DNA from: Fragilaria crotonensis
Taxonomy: Eukaryota > Bacillariophyta > Fragilariophyceae > Fragilariales > Fragilariaceae
Assembly: GCA_022925895.1 (NCBI GenBank)
Contig: JAKSYS010000140.1
Coordinates: 43,151-107,150 of the forward strand
Direction: 5' to 3'
Length of the DNA stretch: 64,000 nt
Each line of letters starts with the position of its first letter. Position 1 is the stretch's first letter. Under the pieces are notes generated by a model that saw only the letters and a list, made by a program, of their open reading frames with translations, had not been told where the DNA came from and did no database searches. Both the position numbers and the translations under genes were made by a program. Shown here piece after piece: positions 31,607 to 43,185 of this stretch.

Positions 31607-32678
31607 TTAGCTTTTACTGCTCTGGCTGAATAGGTCAATCCCACCAGCATTTCGTTTGTAAACAACATTCACGTCACCAGATTCGACATCCCTGTACACG
31701 TAAAAGTCATGATCCACGTAGTCGAGAGCAAAAATTGCCTCCTCCATGGTGATTGGTTTGGACAGGTCAAAGCTGCGAATCTTGGTCACTTCTGGTTTTC
31801 CTGGGTCTTCATAGGTTGCATCCGCCGCGTCGCCTTCCACTGCCTCAATAGAATCCAACGCCTCCGTCAGTTGATCCCCGATATCCTTGATACCACCGTG
31901 CCATCCAGCAGCTCGTCGCTCCTTGAACTTGCGGAGCGTTCGCGTGAGACGGTCCGAGACGGCATCAATTGAGGCATACATGTCCGGAGATTCACCGGAC
32001 GAATGAATTGTCGTGCCCGTGATTTTAGTTGTGACTTCAATACGATGCGCATTCTTTACCTGGTGGGGCGTTCAATGGTTGCCGCGTTAGTAATGGAATA
32101 GGCATCAACCAGGATCAGTTTCGCCAATACAATAATGACAGTCACAAGGTGATATTGAGTGCGGGATACTGTACCATAGAAGATACAGTAGAATGTGAAG
32201 TGCGAAACAAAAACTGCAAAAACAAACAACAGTAACAGTAACAAGTAACAGTAATCAAGAACGAGCTTCGGTTTCGTTGGTGACACCACGGCCGTAGAGT
32301 CTACGAAGGACACTCATACTCAGATTCCGATGGCCGTCCCAGGATGACTCGATGAGAACCCTGGATCTTACGGGAGGAAAGCAACTGTCAAGCTCAACGA
32401 CCATGACGTACCTTTGGATTCTTGTTGACGATGAGGTGGACAGAACAGTCCTTGATGCTTCCATTAGCGCGAAGCTTTCCGAGAGGACGCTCCAGCTTTT
32501 TGTTGATGTAGTCGACTAATGCTGGTGTTAAATCAATGTTGTTTCCAGTCACTGTGATCGGTGCATCATTGTCAACGACGGCGGACATGCTCAAAGGTGC
32601 AACATGCCTGTTGATAACTGATGGAGAAGTGAATGCTGATACGGCTAGAACTTGAAGTGCGATGAGGGTGAGCTTCAT
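31607..32678 (-). CDS. PSRP1: Plastid ribosome hibernation factor, long-HPF/PSRP1-like
   Basis: Exons 32678-32412 and 32059-31607 join in phase 0 (GTACGT donor, CAG acceptor) to 239 aa. The presequence MKLTLIALQVLAVSAFTSP carries the AF plastid motif. The N-terminal domain is the S30AE/YfiA ribosome-binding fold (ITVTGNNIDLTPALVDYINK, VHLIVNKNPK, VEVTTK-like strand, then MYASIDAVSDRLTRTLRKFK). The C-terminal domain (SFDLSKPITMEEAIFALDYVDHDFYVYRD with NVVYKRNAGGIDLF) is the dimerisation module of long HPF, which pairs ribosomes into 100S particles. It should silence plastid ribosomes in darkness or stress. Confidence 0.92.
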
Positions 32679-33253
32679 TCTCAGATGGATTGATTTCGAT
32701 GTGATGCGATGTATGATAATGTAATACGAGTAGTACTTCTTTGCTTTGTGATCTCACATCTCAACAAAATCTGTCCTGTGTTCTTTTTGAGACAGGTGAG
32801 CGACGAGCGACGGACGTGCGTGGCAACACCCATACGCCCATGTGGGGTTCGAATGTTTTTTATCGAGGAGGTCGTCCGACTGTGCCGGTGCTTGGCACTT
32901 GGCATGGCACCCAGAAATTTCAGGGCTTCATATCGGCAACGCAGACGACAGTAGGTTGAGGGCGCACCGCGCTGGTAGTGCAGTTGCAGCCCCATTGTAC
33001 AGTACTACAGTACCACTACATTTTACGACGATTGCTGTTAACTACTACTACAAAAAAACCAGACCTAATTAACGTGCAGATGGCATGCTACTGCATGGAC
33101 GTCGTCGCGAAGGTTAGGAGCGACAACAGAATGGGCCACGTTGTCGCGTGTTATCTACTCCAGAGTCCAGGTAGTCCACATAGTCTGGGTCAGTCCTTTC
33201 TCTTTCTCACTACTAGATGAACCTGGTAGCTTGCAGGCTACCTCTAGTAGCAC
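32679..33253. other. Intergenic, no supported gene
   Basis: ORFs on both strands are short and overlapping. GTAC occurs at 32998-33017. No domain is recognisable. Confidence 0.45.
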
Positions 33254-33302
33254 ATAAAAGGGAATCCGTAGTGAAACCTGTTTACAATGGATTCCCCTTT
33301 AT
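33254..33302. repeat. Inverted repeat (hairpin) at the 3' end of the SR-like gene
   Basis: ATAAAAGGGAATCC (33254-33267) and GGATTCCCCTTTAT (33289-33302) pair over 14 bp with one mismatch around a 21-nt loop. On the minus strand the stem starts at the stop codon of the SR-like gene, so the mRNA would carry a stem-loop directly after translation stops. Confidence 0.6.
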
Positions 33303-33985
33303 TTAACATCCCCGTCTGATTCACTACTAGCACTCTCGTTCAGCCGACTCTGACGCTTGGAATCTTTGGATGGCTTGGTACCACTGTCGGAAGCGCTGTC
33401 GCTATCATATCGTTTTTTACGACGTTTTTTGTCCTCCTTTCTTCGCCTTTTCCGTTGCCTTCGACGACGTCTACTTTCGTCGGCACTACTTGAGGAAGAC
33501 TCACTATCGCTGTCGCTTAGACTTCGGCTCTCCATTTTATCTCTTTTGCGGCGCTCTTTTCGTCGCTTCTTCTTCTTTTTCTTTTTCCTGTCCTCGTCGT
33601 CGCTGGAGTCCTCAGAACTACCGTTGTACTTCAGCCGCTTCTTCCTTTTCTTTTCTTTTTTGTTCCCTACGTCCTCGGATCTTGCCATGAGCGCCACCAC
33701 TTGTCCACTCAATCCTGTTGTCCTGGCCAACTGTTCATGCTCTTTGGAAAGTGTTTTTCGTTTTCTTTTCGATGCTTGCTCTCGCTCTTTTTCGAGTCTT
33801 TGTCGATACGCAAGATCCTCTTGTTCAGTGTGTTGTTGCTGTTTGTGGGAAGCAATCTTTTCCAATTGCGAGCCAATGATACGGTCGAACGCTCGATCCA
33901 ACAGCGCTTTCTTTTCTTGTTGCTTGGCGAGTTTCGCATCTCGATCGCGGATCAACGTACTGCACTTGTTGTTCGTATGTGACAT
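33299..33985 (-). CDS. Lys/Arg/Ser-rich nuclear protein, SR-like
   Basis: 228 aa from MSHTNNKCS at 33985; a longer in-frame ORF to 34204 is upstream repeat sequence. The first 110 residues are a charged coiled coil (LLDRAFDRIIGSQLEKI; RQRLEKEREQASKRKRK). The remainder is blocks of Lys/Arg (RKKKKKKKRRKERRKRD) alternating with Ser/Asp/Glu blocks (SLSDSDSESSSSSADE), as in SR-related splicing or nucleolar proteins. Nuclear location and RNA-processing role are inferred from composition only; no RRM or other fold is present. Confidence 0.65.
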   Translation of the reverse strand: MSHTNNKCSTLIRDRDAKLAKQQEKKALLDRAFDRIIGSQLEKIASHKQQQHTEQEDLAYRQRLEKEREQASKRKRKTLSKEHEQLARTTGLSGQVVALMARSEDVGNKKEKKRKKRLKYNGSSEDSSDDEDRKKKKKKKRRKERRKRDKMESRSLSDSDSESSSSSADESRRRRRQRKRRRKEDKKRRKKRYDSDSASDSGTKPSKDSKRQSRLNESASSESDGDVK

Positions 33986-35559
33986 GGGGTCGCGGGTCTG
34001 AGGTTTCAGGCCGACAGGATGTGCTGTTGTCGCAACTATCCACAAACGGATGGGTATAATGTAGTGATGAGAGACAGGATTGTCAATGCACCTCGACGCT
34101 CCACAGTTGTGTGTTATCGAGATGATGTCGGCTACTATTAGTACAAAGTACTCCAGTACGGAGGACAGTACTACAGTACACCTAACAACCATGAAATATA
34201 ACATACAATAACATATAACATATAACCTTCACTTCTCGGATTAAAACCGTCATTTGCCGCCCCAGCTTACCGGAAGTGGCAGGTGGCAGGTGGCAGTACG
34301 AGGTATCATACAGTACTTGTACAGGGTATTACAGGGTAGAGGCATTCGTGTGGTCGGTCGTACGCTACAAGTACTCGAGTACCTGGTGCAACAGTAGACT
34401 TGAGGTTCGTAGACCATCAAGCTGTTTGCACATCCCAAAACTTTATCCAGTCAGTGTTGTATGTTCATCCTGGATCCAGGACCAGCCAGCAATTGTTCAA
34501 ACCAACAGGGCAATCATTGATCTCTCTTTATGGCAATGGCTGTCTATGGTCAAAGTCATGGAAGGTACTACCCAGTGATGTAGTATACAAAGGTCAAAAG
34601 TAGTATTTCATCAAGTGTTGTTGCTGCTCAGTGATGATGGCCGCCAAGGGTAAAACACCAGATGGCATTGCTTGGTATACCCATCAAGTTGGGAACCCCT
34701 GGGGGTGCATAAGTGAAGTTCAGTGCAATCTCAAACCTATCCATTAAGACATCAAGGGTATCTGAGGCATACTCAAGATTTGTTTGCCTTTATGAAAAAC
34801 TGTACTACTACACATCTACACAAACAGGGAAACTGATTGTTCCTTGGTAGCTTCCAGTATCACACACAAAATCTTACTGGAGGAGTGAAAGATGTCACTT
34901 TTCATGATTATCCGACTTCATGCAATATGCAATGTTCAATGTTTAGTCATGCAGTACGAGTACTCCAGTACGACAGGAACGAATGGGAGCGTATCCCGAG
35001 AGCGCAATTTGTGACTCGTGACATCATTCCAATCCAGAATCCGTGCTTTTTCGAGTCCATTTCTACGTGGCTTCTACGTGACGAATAGTATAACGAAGGA
35101 GTGAATTCTCAAGATGAACGGAGTCGCCATGGATTTCTCACCTTTCATAACGTTTATTTACCGTGTGATCAAGAAAAGCTCCCGGCTCTGAACTCTCAAG
35201 AAAAAGAAAACCCCACAAGCGACAAACCTACATTCGTGACGAGAATACGAGCAGGACTCATCATAAAGCTGAACCTGCGCCCACTGAACACAGAGCGAGC
35301 GAAAGAGTAGCGCGGACGACATCGACCATCAGGTTAGTAAAGTACCAGATACAGCGAACTCGAGTTCATATCACCGCAAATCACGTATTTGAAGTTGGAA
35401 GTGTCAAACGGTGGTGTGGTGTGTGGAATTGTACGGTACGAGGTATTCCAGTGTATAGTTCTCAGTACTTGTGCCAGTACATCGTGTGTGTTGTGCTGTC
35501 AATTGTTCTCGAACTCACAGTCAAATTCCGTCACGAAGGAAAAAGAAATCTGAGAAAAT
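33986..35559. other. Intergenic with GTAC repeats, no supported gene
   Basis: GTAC tracts at 34135-34185 and 34300-34390. The remainder (34400-35500) has only short ORFs without recognisable features. I see no RNA gene or TIR pair. Confidence 0.45.
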
Positions 35560-37389
35560 ATGGCATCTGAAGCTGAATATGAGTACGACTACTCCGATGA
35601 TGAAGATTACCCTGTAGAAAGCGACGACGATGACGAGGGAATGGACTGGGAGGAGAGCAACCCCAATGCAGCTCCAGTCGTCATGGGCGGAGGGAAAGGT
35701 AAGTCGGATTAATGTTATCCGGTGTCGTTGATTTCTACTGTTAAAGTACCAGTATTGGGAAAATCTTGCTTCCACGTTTGACGTGTGTCGTGTTCAGACT
35801 TCAGACCTTTGTGTTGTCTCGATTCCTCTTGCTGTTTGCTGATATTGTTGCTGACTTTCACACTCTCTCTCTCGCTTGCGCACTGCAATGCTGTACACAA
35901 CTCCTTTCTCATTACTCATAACTCACAGGATCTGGAATCCGGATGCTCCCTGCCGAGGAAATGGTGCCTGAAATGAAACGCCGTCTGAAGGATGCCACTG
36001 ATGTATTGGATGTTCCACCTTCGGCTGCTGCTGTCTTATTGCGAGAACATAAGTGGTCCAAAGAAGTTCTTCTTGAGAAGTTTTACAATGACCCAAACAA
36101 GCTAGAACAAAAATATGGCGTCTATTATAGATGCAATCCTGTCAAATCAAAACAGAAAACAAAAATGTGCGAGATTTGCTACGAGGACGATCAGCCCATG
36201 ATTGCCATGCCCTGCGGACACGAATTTTGTAAGGAGTGCTGGAAGGACTTTTGTGCAAACGCCATTTCAGAAGGACCCTCTTGTATCAGGAAGTCGTGCC
36301 CAGAAGCCAAGTGCACAGAATTGATGACAGAAGAAGAAGTCCTTCAAGCTGCGCCAGACTTGTTGCCCAAATTTGAGAATTATCAGCTTCGATCTTTTGT
36401 CGAATCCAATACTTTGACTCGCTGGTGTCCAGGGCGCGGCTGCGAGCGAGTTGCTATCGCATCGTCCGCATCCGCGTTGGAACAAGATGGAAAAGTCGCC
36501 AATTGCGATGCTTGCAGCACATCGTTTTGTTTGGTATGTGGTGAGGAACCTCATTCCCCATGCAACTGCAAGGAGCTGGCAGTTTGGAATGAAAAGTGTA
36601 GAAATGAATCAGAAACCGCTAATTGGATTTTGGCAAACACCAAGGCTTGCCCCAAGTGCATTTCCCGAATTGAAAAGAACCAGGATGCAACCACATGACC
36701 TGCCAGAAATGCAAATTCGAGTTCTGCTGGATTTGCATGGGCGATTGGACTACACATGGTGCCAATACGTGAGTACATTATTTGATTGTTCTGGTGACGT
36801 TCTGTCACGATCACGATTACTTACGCCTCACCATTGATGCACTTTTTCTTTCAGTGGAGGCTATTATAAATGCAACAAATTCGACCCAAACAGTACTGGT
36901 GATGAAAATGACCATTCTGATGCGGCCAAGGCAAAACGAGAACTCGACCGATACTTGCATTACTACAAGCGGTATCACGCACATTCGGAGGCACAAGCGT
37001 TTGCCAAGAAGCAGCTCAAAGAAACCGAAACCAGAATGATCCTATTGCAGGAATCGTCTGACAATGCGCGCTGGTCAGAGGTCGAATTCCTCAAGACTGC
37101 TAACGAGCAGCTCATTGAGTGCCGACGTGTGTTGAAATACACCTATACGTTTGCCTATTATTTGACTGATGACACCAAGAAGATGCAGAAGGAATGCTTC
37201 GAATATCACCAAGAAATGTTGGAGAGGTTTACGGAAAATTTGTCTGAACTTTCCGAGAAGCCGCTCGCGGAAATGGATCGCACCGACGTGGTCAACCAGA
37301 CGCGCGTCGTCGATCGCTTCATGAAAAACATTCTCAAGTATGTCGAGGATGGCATGGAAGATATGCAGCCACCGGCAATATCGGGATAG
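35560..37389 (+). CDS. ARIADNE-type RBR E3 ubiquitin ligase (one frame break)
   Basis: Exons 35560-35698, 35929-36768 and 36855-37389 (GTAAGT/CAG, GTGAGT/CAG). Domains in order: acidic N-terminus ([19 protein letters not shown]), UBA-like helix block ([19 protein letters not shown]), RING1 ([18 protein letters not shown]), IBR (CPGRGCERV ... [17 protein letters not shown]), RING2 ([12 protein letters not shown] ... [17 protein letters not shown]), then the helical Ariadne domain. The reading frame breaks at GG 36683-36684, one residue before the catalytic Cys of RING2. With one base allowed for, the length is exactly 505 codons. RBR enzymes take ubiquitin onto that Cys from an E2 (UbcH7 type) and work with neddylated cullins. 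I regard the break as a probable assembly error. Confidence 0.92.
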
Positions 37390-37555
37390 GCAGTATGCGA
37401 AGGACTACTTATATCATAGCGTCTTGGAGACGGCGCTTGTAAAAACAAAAGCGAATCACAAAGCAACAAAATGAAAAGGTGGAACAACTTAGAGGATGAG
37501 AAATATTAATGCATATAGTACTCCCGTACTACTTCTCGTCTACCCAATACTGTAT

Positions 37556-38233
37556 CTACTTCTGAAACGAAGTTGGAAGTCCATCAGCATCCACATCCTC
37601 TTCATGCGCTTCTCCGTCAGCATCATTTGGATTCCCCGAGATCGTGTTGGTCAAATAATCTGCTCCACCCGCCAAGGTTGCCGCCGTCGTTTTCGTAATG
37701 CCATGACTCTCGTCAAACTCATGCAGCACACGAGTCGTATTCGCAAGCCCCGTCGCTATCTCTTCAGTTGGGACAATCGCCGCAATGGAACTGCCAATGC
37801 CCTTGCTCGTGGCCGAAATTTGAAACTGTTGATCGACGACAGAAAACCAATTTCCGATAGTGCTGCCGGCGCTCTTAACAGTCGACGATACGTTTGTCTT
37901 TTGGTCAATCGTTTTGACGGAGGTCCCAATTTTGTCCCAGGCCTGCGAGATTCCCAACTTAGAATCCAAATTGGACGCAAGTCGCTGAGACGAGACTTTG
38001 AGTTTCGATATGGCTTCGGCCCTGTCGGCGGGAGTTGTTGACGCGCCAGTGGCTGTGGTGGTCGAGTAATCATCACCAGCCGTAGTGCCGGTCGCCGTCG
38101 CTGACGATTCGTCCACGGCCCAAGGATCAGTCACTACAGCAGCCGCTGCAGCGGCAGCATCGGGAGTATCTCCGTGCCCGAGACTGACGGGCTCAAGGTC
38201 ATCGCCGCCGTTACTATCAGATACTAGTACCAT
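37556..38233 (-). CDS. Hypothetical low-complexity protein
   Basis: Single exon, 225 aa, no TM, no signal peptide. N-terminal 75 residues are Ala/Thr/Asp-rich and likely disordered. Residues 75-195 are amphipathic with Lys/Ser pattern (AISKLKVSSQRLASNLDSKL, then DKIGTSVKTIDQKT and VKSAGSTIGNWFS), reminiscent of tandem amphipathic helices in the C-terminal tails of plant BPA1-like proteins; that similarity is tentative. Ends with an acidic tail. The antisense frame is shorter and less regular. Confidence 0.5.
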   Translation of the reverse strand: MVLVSDSNGGDDLEPVSLGHGDTPDAAAAAAAVVTDPWAVDESSATATGTTAGDDYSTTTATGASTTPADRAEAISKLKVSSQRLASNLDSKLGISQAWDKIGTSVKTIDQKTNVSSTVKSAGSTIGNWFSVVDQQFQISATSKGIGSSIAAIVPTEEIATGLANTTRVLHEFDESHGITKTTAATLAGGADYLTNTISGNPNDADGEAHEEDVDADGLPTSFQK

Positions 38234-38608
38234 GGTTGAAGGATGAGGTGCAAGTGAGATGCGAAGTACTTGTACTCTTGTACTTGTACTAACTGAGAGA
38301 ACAGAATATAACTTGAAAAACGAACTTCAGCTCGTGGCTGACTGTACCCGCATACTCGAGTACTGTTTAAAGTCATTCTTTGCATACCAAACTCTACTTC
38401 TACTGCAGAACAAGTATTGAGTTTGTGTACCAAATTCTGCCTCAGAGGTGCGCGAGTTGTAACATGTACGACCTCCAAACGGGTTGCAAGTGTACCTCCG
38501 GTGCATGATAAAAAAGAAAAGAGAATTGCCGTACGTGCGAGTACATTTTGTACGTGACAGAAATTAGCATCATCCTTTTTTCGCCGCATAGCACTTTCTC
38601 AGAATAAG
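38234..38608. repeat. Intergenic with inverted copy of a dispersed repeat
   Basis: 38465-38559 is a minus-oriented copy of the repeat found at 43428-43518 (core ACCTCCAAACGGGTTGCAAG here). GTAC-rich DNA flanks both sides. Confidence 0.6.
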
Positions 38609-38612
38609 GTAC

Positions 38613-40578
38613 CACATAAAAATGGCTTTGACCCGATAAATTGGCTTTGAACCAATCTCTTGTGAAATTCTAGGACCCCTACACAAAAACACTCCAATTT
38701 TCATAATTTCACACGATGACCTATTATAGAGCTCTCCTAAGTTAACAGATAGAGATATGTTCCCCTTATAGACAAGCAATTGAATTGCTCAAGTCTCTCG
38801 CATACGCCTACAGTAGATGAGACGTCAAAATATTGGGGAGGAAAGCTTTTTCACACGTCGAGGATGCCCTCCAGCTTTTCATTAACCGTAGTTCTGAATA
38901 TTTTCCTATGTAAGCGAGAAATATAGGAATTTTTTATAACCGTAACCAAACATGCCGATTCCACATTTCTTGTCGGCACGGCTGATATGCGATCACATAT
39001 CTCGTAATTTCACACCACGACCAGCATGACTATCAAAGCAAACAACGCAACGCCATTTCTACTGCTCGACGGTCACGGAAGTCGATTTGATCTTCAATTT
39101 CTTGAGTACATAAACAGCCGTGACACGATGTGGAAAGCATGCATCGGAGTCCCCTACGGTACCAGTTACTGGCAGGTTGGGGACTCTACGGAGCAGAACG
39201 GATGCTTCAAGATGGCGCTTACGAAACATAAACGAGACCTGCTGGCACAGAAGGCGTCAGTTGGAGCAGAATTTCTTGCAATCGAAAAAGAAGATGTCAT
39301 TCACCTCGTTCATAGAGCATGGAATGACTCCTTTGCTCGCATCAAACAAAATCAAAACGCGATTGCAGAACGAGGCTGGACACCACTTACTTATAATTGT
39401 TTGCTGCACCCCGAAATCCTTCAGACACGCACTAACAAGGCAATTGGAACAACAGCAACAGAAGAAGCTGGAAGCGTCAACGCTCCAAACGGCGATGTGA
39501 TTTCTGCTCTTGATCAAGACGTGCAACTGAATTTATCTCAAGGCCTCTCGGGGAAATACATGGATACAATTCTTGAAAGCAGGATTCGTGAAGATGCTCG
39601 CAATGGAGTGAACTTGGAGGAAAACAGGCAGAAAAGGATTGATTCAGCGGAGGAAAATATCAATTGAAAAAAACGATACACCGCTGGGCTCCATGCATCT
39701 GCTGGACAGTTTGGCTTGGGCCCGACGGTCTTGAAGAATATGAAACAGCGTCAATGGGAACAGGCAATCAAAGCGTGTGATGCGCAAGAGAAGCGACTTC
39801 AAGCATTTCGATCTCTTGAAAGGAAGGTTGCTGCAATCAAAGAGCTGAATATAGCTAGCAGAGAACTGAACGTTAGCCAATTGAAGGTAATGGCAATGTG
39901 GTATAAACGGGCAAATGACTCACCAGTGCCAACGACGCGATCACTTCTTCTCGCTAGACTTCTCGAGACCTGTAATCGCGGTGATCAAGTTGCACCTCCA
40001 CTTCCAAATGCCCGCCCCGAACCACCACCCGATCATGTGGTACTAGTGAATACTGGTGCTGATGTTGTTGAACAAGATGAGCACCAGTAACCAGGAATGG
40101 TAAAAGAGATGAATTAGGAATATATGTTGCATGAAATGTTTTTTAGAATGCCGGAGTATGAAGTATGAACGCGGCGTGTGTCTGGCAGCGTTATGAATCT
40201 TAGAACGGTCTACATGTACTCTAGGCGTGTGGTACAAACAGCTCGTTCAAAACCCTGTACCAGTAAAGAACATTCGCATTTTGATTCGCGATTTAATGGT
40301 CGAAGTCTTGTGAAAAATCAAGAAGTGAAGATAAAATATTATCCCTATTCGTATACAAATTTATACACAACTTTGAGCCAATAAACCAAAAACGAAGACT
40401 TGAATATCATCGATAGGTAAATTGGATCTTGCTCCAGTACTTTGATCATTCTACATACCTGTTGACAATGTGATGAAGGGTCTATGATCCGAACTGTTTG
40501 TGCGAGATCCGTGTTTCTGCCGAGATATTGTAAGTTGAAACTCTTGTGAAATTATCGGTTCAAGGCCATTTTTATGTG
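38613..40578. mobile_element. DDE-type DNA transposon with TIRs and GTAC target duplication
   Basis: A 1966-bp element starting CACATAAAAATGGC and ending GCCATTTTTATGTG; the TIR continues imperfectly (TTGACCCGATAA against TTGAACCGATAA) for about 28 bp. Both ends abut GTAC (38609-38612 and 40579-40582), read as a 4-bp target-site duplication. If the GTAC is counted as element, the TIR begins GGTACCACATAAAAATGGC. It contains a decayed DDE endonuclease (separate entry) but lacks the N-terminal half of a transposase, so it is non-autonomous. Confidence 0.75.
39026..40090 (+). pseudogene. Decayed DDE superfamily endonuclease (transposase C-terminal half)
   Basis: One frame from 39026 to 40090 interrupted only by TGA at 39665. 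The opening PFLLLDGHGSRFDLQFLEY and GVPYGTSYWQVGDSTEQNG match the DGH and D-containing blocks of a DDE-endonuclease family widespread in diatom genomes. Downstream GLHASAGQFGLGPTVL and a Lys/Arg-rich helical region follow. The catalytic core lacks its first Asp region because the 5' portion is gone. The single stop and missing start region mark it as inactive; selenocysteine decoding is unlikely. Confidence 0.7.
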
Positions 40579-40660
40579 GTACCGTAGAACCTGGTACAAG
40601 TATTTGTGTAATACCGGTATGCCTCCGAGCACTTAGTCGTTCGCTGTTACTGTTGCATGA

Positions 40661-43185
40661 AGACCTGGTTATCATGAAACACATCATGCTAACTCAATCA
40701 AAAGCACAGTAGTATCTGATTCATACTAACATATTAAACTACCGCAGTCTCCACTCGACAGAGCTCGCTTAGCATCTTCGAACTTGAGTTATGACTTGAG
40801 TCCCCCCTCGCTACTGTTAGCGTCATAGAGCCAGGACACGAATCATCAGACATCAGGTCCTTTCCGGCTGCCGGACGTTGTCGACACACCAACAGGTATT
40901 ACATCATTGCTGCAGTCAGGAATTCCATCATTCCTTCTCATTGCCTCCGGGATGCTATGGAGTCGGGCATCAAAATACTCCATTTGACTAGCCAAGTAAC
41001 GGTATGGCAGGCAGGCAGTTTGTGATCAAACAAACTCTCCAACCAAAAGTCGATTGAGAAGTTGAGATTCCCAACATCGCGCCAGGCACAACACCTTCCC
41101 CAAGTGTTCAATAGCTAGCTGAAATTCCATTGAGTGCGCCTTCAATGATTCCATCATGGACCCGCCAGTCGGGAATTCAAGCCGGCTCTCAGTCTCATAT
41201 TGTTGGTGGTGGATCAGTCGGATGAGCAATCAGTATTGCCGTCAAACATTCCATGTAACACACCCAGTGATGTTTCCTCCTACATTCCATCCCTACTCCA
41301 ACTCTTTCCTGACGCAATGCCATCGTCGTCAACAGTGGTCCCACCTGAATTAAGATCAAGTACGCCATCTGACATTCCATCAGCAGAAGTTACATCGGGT
41401 CCACAGGTAATTCCTCGATTATTGTCGTCGTAATCAGGAATGCCTCAAGCCTACCATCTGACCAGCCAAGTGATGTTCCATAAAATTCCAATGGTGGTCC
41501 AACCAAAAGTCAATCGAGAAGTTGAGTCTTCAAAACCTCCTTCGCAAGTCCTCAAAGTAACCTGCTTGAATATGAGTCGCTATCGCTATCGATTGTGCTG
41601 ACTTCGGTGATTCATCCCGGTTACACAATCACAAATCATAGTCGTCCATGTGGATTGATCTCGTCACTCTCTCTAGAATGGGTGATGACTTGTCCCGAAG
41701 GATGCAAGTTGGGTGGAAAGTACGATAGTTGCTTGTTGTCGATGCTTCTGTCTTCTTGTCATTGCTAAGCTGGACGTACCATACCAGGACGTATGCGTGA
41801 CACACGTGCGTACAAGTATTTATTTGAGTGCCTGTGCATGACCTTGTCAGGGTGGAGTGATTTAAAACCCCTGTAGAGACGTACTACGTTTGTACGACGT
41901 GATCCAAAGTTTTTGGTTCCTGTTCTTGTTTTTATCGGAGGTACACTTGCAACCCGTTTGAGCTAGTACCTGCTGTTGGTTATCATGAAACACATCATGC
42001 TAACTCGATCAAAATCGCAGTTGCTCATTCATAACGTATTAAACTACCGCAGTCACACCCAACAGAGCTCGCTTAGCATCTTTAAATTGAAGACTTGAGT
42101 CCCTCGCCACTGTTAGCATGATGGACGAGCCAGGACAACGAAACATCAGGTCCTTTCCTGCTGCAGGGCATAGCCGACTGCCGACACTCCATCAGGTATT
42201 ACATCATTGTTGCAGGCTGGGATTCCATAATGCCTTCTCATTGCCTCTGGGATCCTATTGAGTCGGGCCTCAAAATACTCCATTTGACAAGCCAAGTAAT
42301 GGTACTATGGCAGGTCGTAAGATCGTGATCAAACAAACTCTCCAACCAAAAGATCGAGATATTGAGATTCCGACATCGCACCAGGCACAACTCCCTCCGA
42401 GAGTTCAATAGCTGGAAATGCAACTGAGTGTGCCTTCAATGATTCCATCACAGACCTGCCAGTCGCTCAGGAATTCAATCCGGCTATCAATTTCATATTG
42501 CTGTTGTATCCGTCGGCGGATGAGGAGCAATCAGTAATGACGTCAACCATTCCATTAAAACACCCGGTGATGCTTCCTACTAAGAATGGATTCCATCCAC
42601 ACTCCAACTTTTCCTGCCGCAAGGCCTGTCGTCAACAGACAGTGATCCCACCTGAACTTCGATCGAGTATGCCATCCGACACTCCATCACTTGTTCCATC
42701 GGTCCAGAGGTAGCTATTCCTCGATTATTGTCGTCAAAGTCAGGAATTCCCTCAAGCCTACCAGCTAGAATTCTATCCAACAATCTAAATGATGCTCCAT
42801 AGAAAATCAATGCTGGTCCAACGAAAGTCGATCGAGAAGGTTGAGTTTCCACAACCACCTTTCGAGTAACTCGGAATGTGTGTCACCATTGATTGTGCTG
42901 ACTTCGGCGATTCATCCCACCAGTTACTAGTTACACCATCACAAATCAGAATCGTACATGTGGGTTGATCTCGTCAATCTCTAGATTTGGTGATGACTTG
43001 TCCCGAAGGATGCAAGTTGGGCCAAAAGAAGTTGTTGTCGATGTTGTTGTGTCGTCATTGCTATGCTGGGTACTATGGTACTGGTACCATACCAGGACGT
43101 ACATGATACACGTGCTTATTCGGACTGCCTCCTCAGCAGAATCTCTTGTCTCATTGGAGTGGATTTAAAACTCCTGTAGACATGT
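40661..43185. repeat. Two diverged direct copies of a 1.3 kb unit
   Basis: The block from about 40661 recurs about 1311 bp later: ATCATGAAACACATCATGCT at 40671 and 41982, AAACTACCGCAGTC, GAGCTCGCTTAGCATCTT, CAGGTCCTTTCC, GCCTTCTCATTGCCTC and ATTGTGCTGACTTCGG appear in the same order in both. Both contain repeated CCATC-ACATTCCATCA-like phrases that would encode Ser/Pro/Asp repeats (PSDIPS, PSDTPS) in one frame, like those in diatom Ser/Pro-rich proteins, but stops and indels break every frame. Confidence 0.7.

Noticed and set aside
33357-34001. 214-codon plus-strand ORF rich in Ser/Phe/Leu
   Set aside because: Antisense of the Lys/Arg/Ser-rich protein; composition is the complement of AAG/AGA-type codons.
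39665-39667. In-frame TGA as selenocysteine codon
   Set aside because: The frame belongs to a 5'-truncated transposon ORF; decay is the simpler reading.
41200-41433. Ser/Pro-rich ORF as a live gene
   Set aside because: Short, without start context, and broken by stops in both copies of the duplicated unit.
40661-43185. CRISPR-like or tandem array
   Set aside because: The repeats are two long diverged direct copies, not short regularly spaced units.
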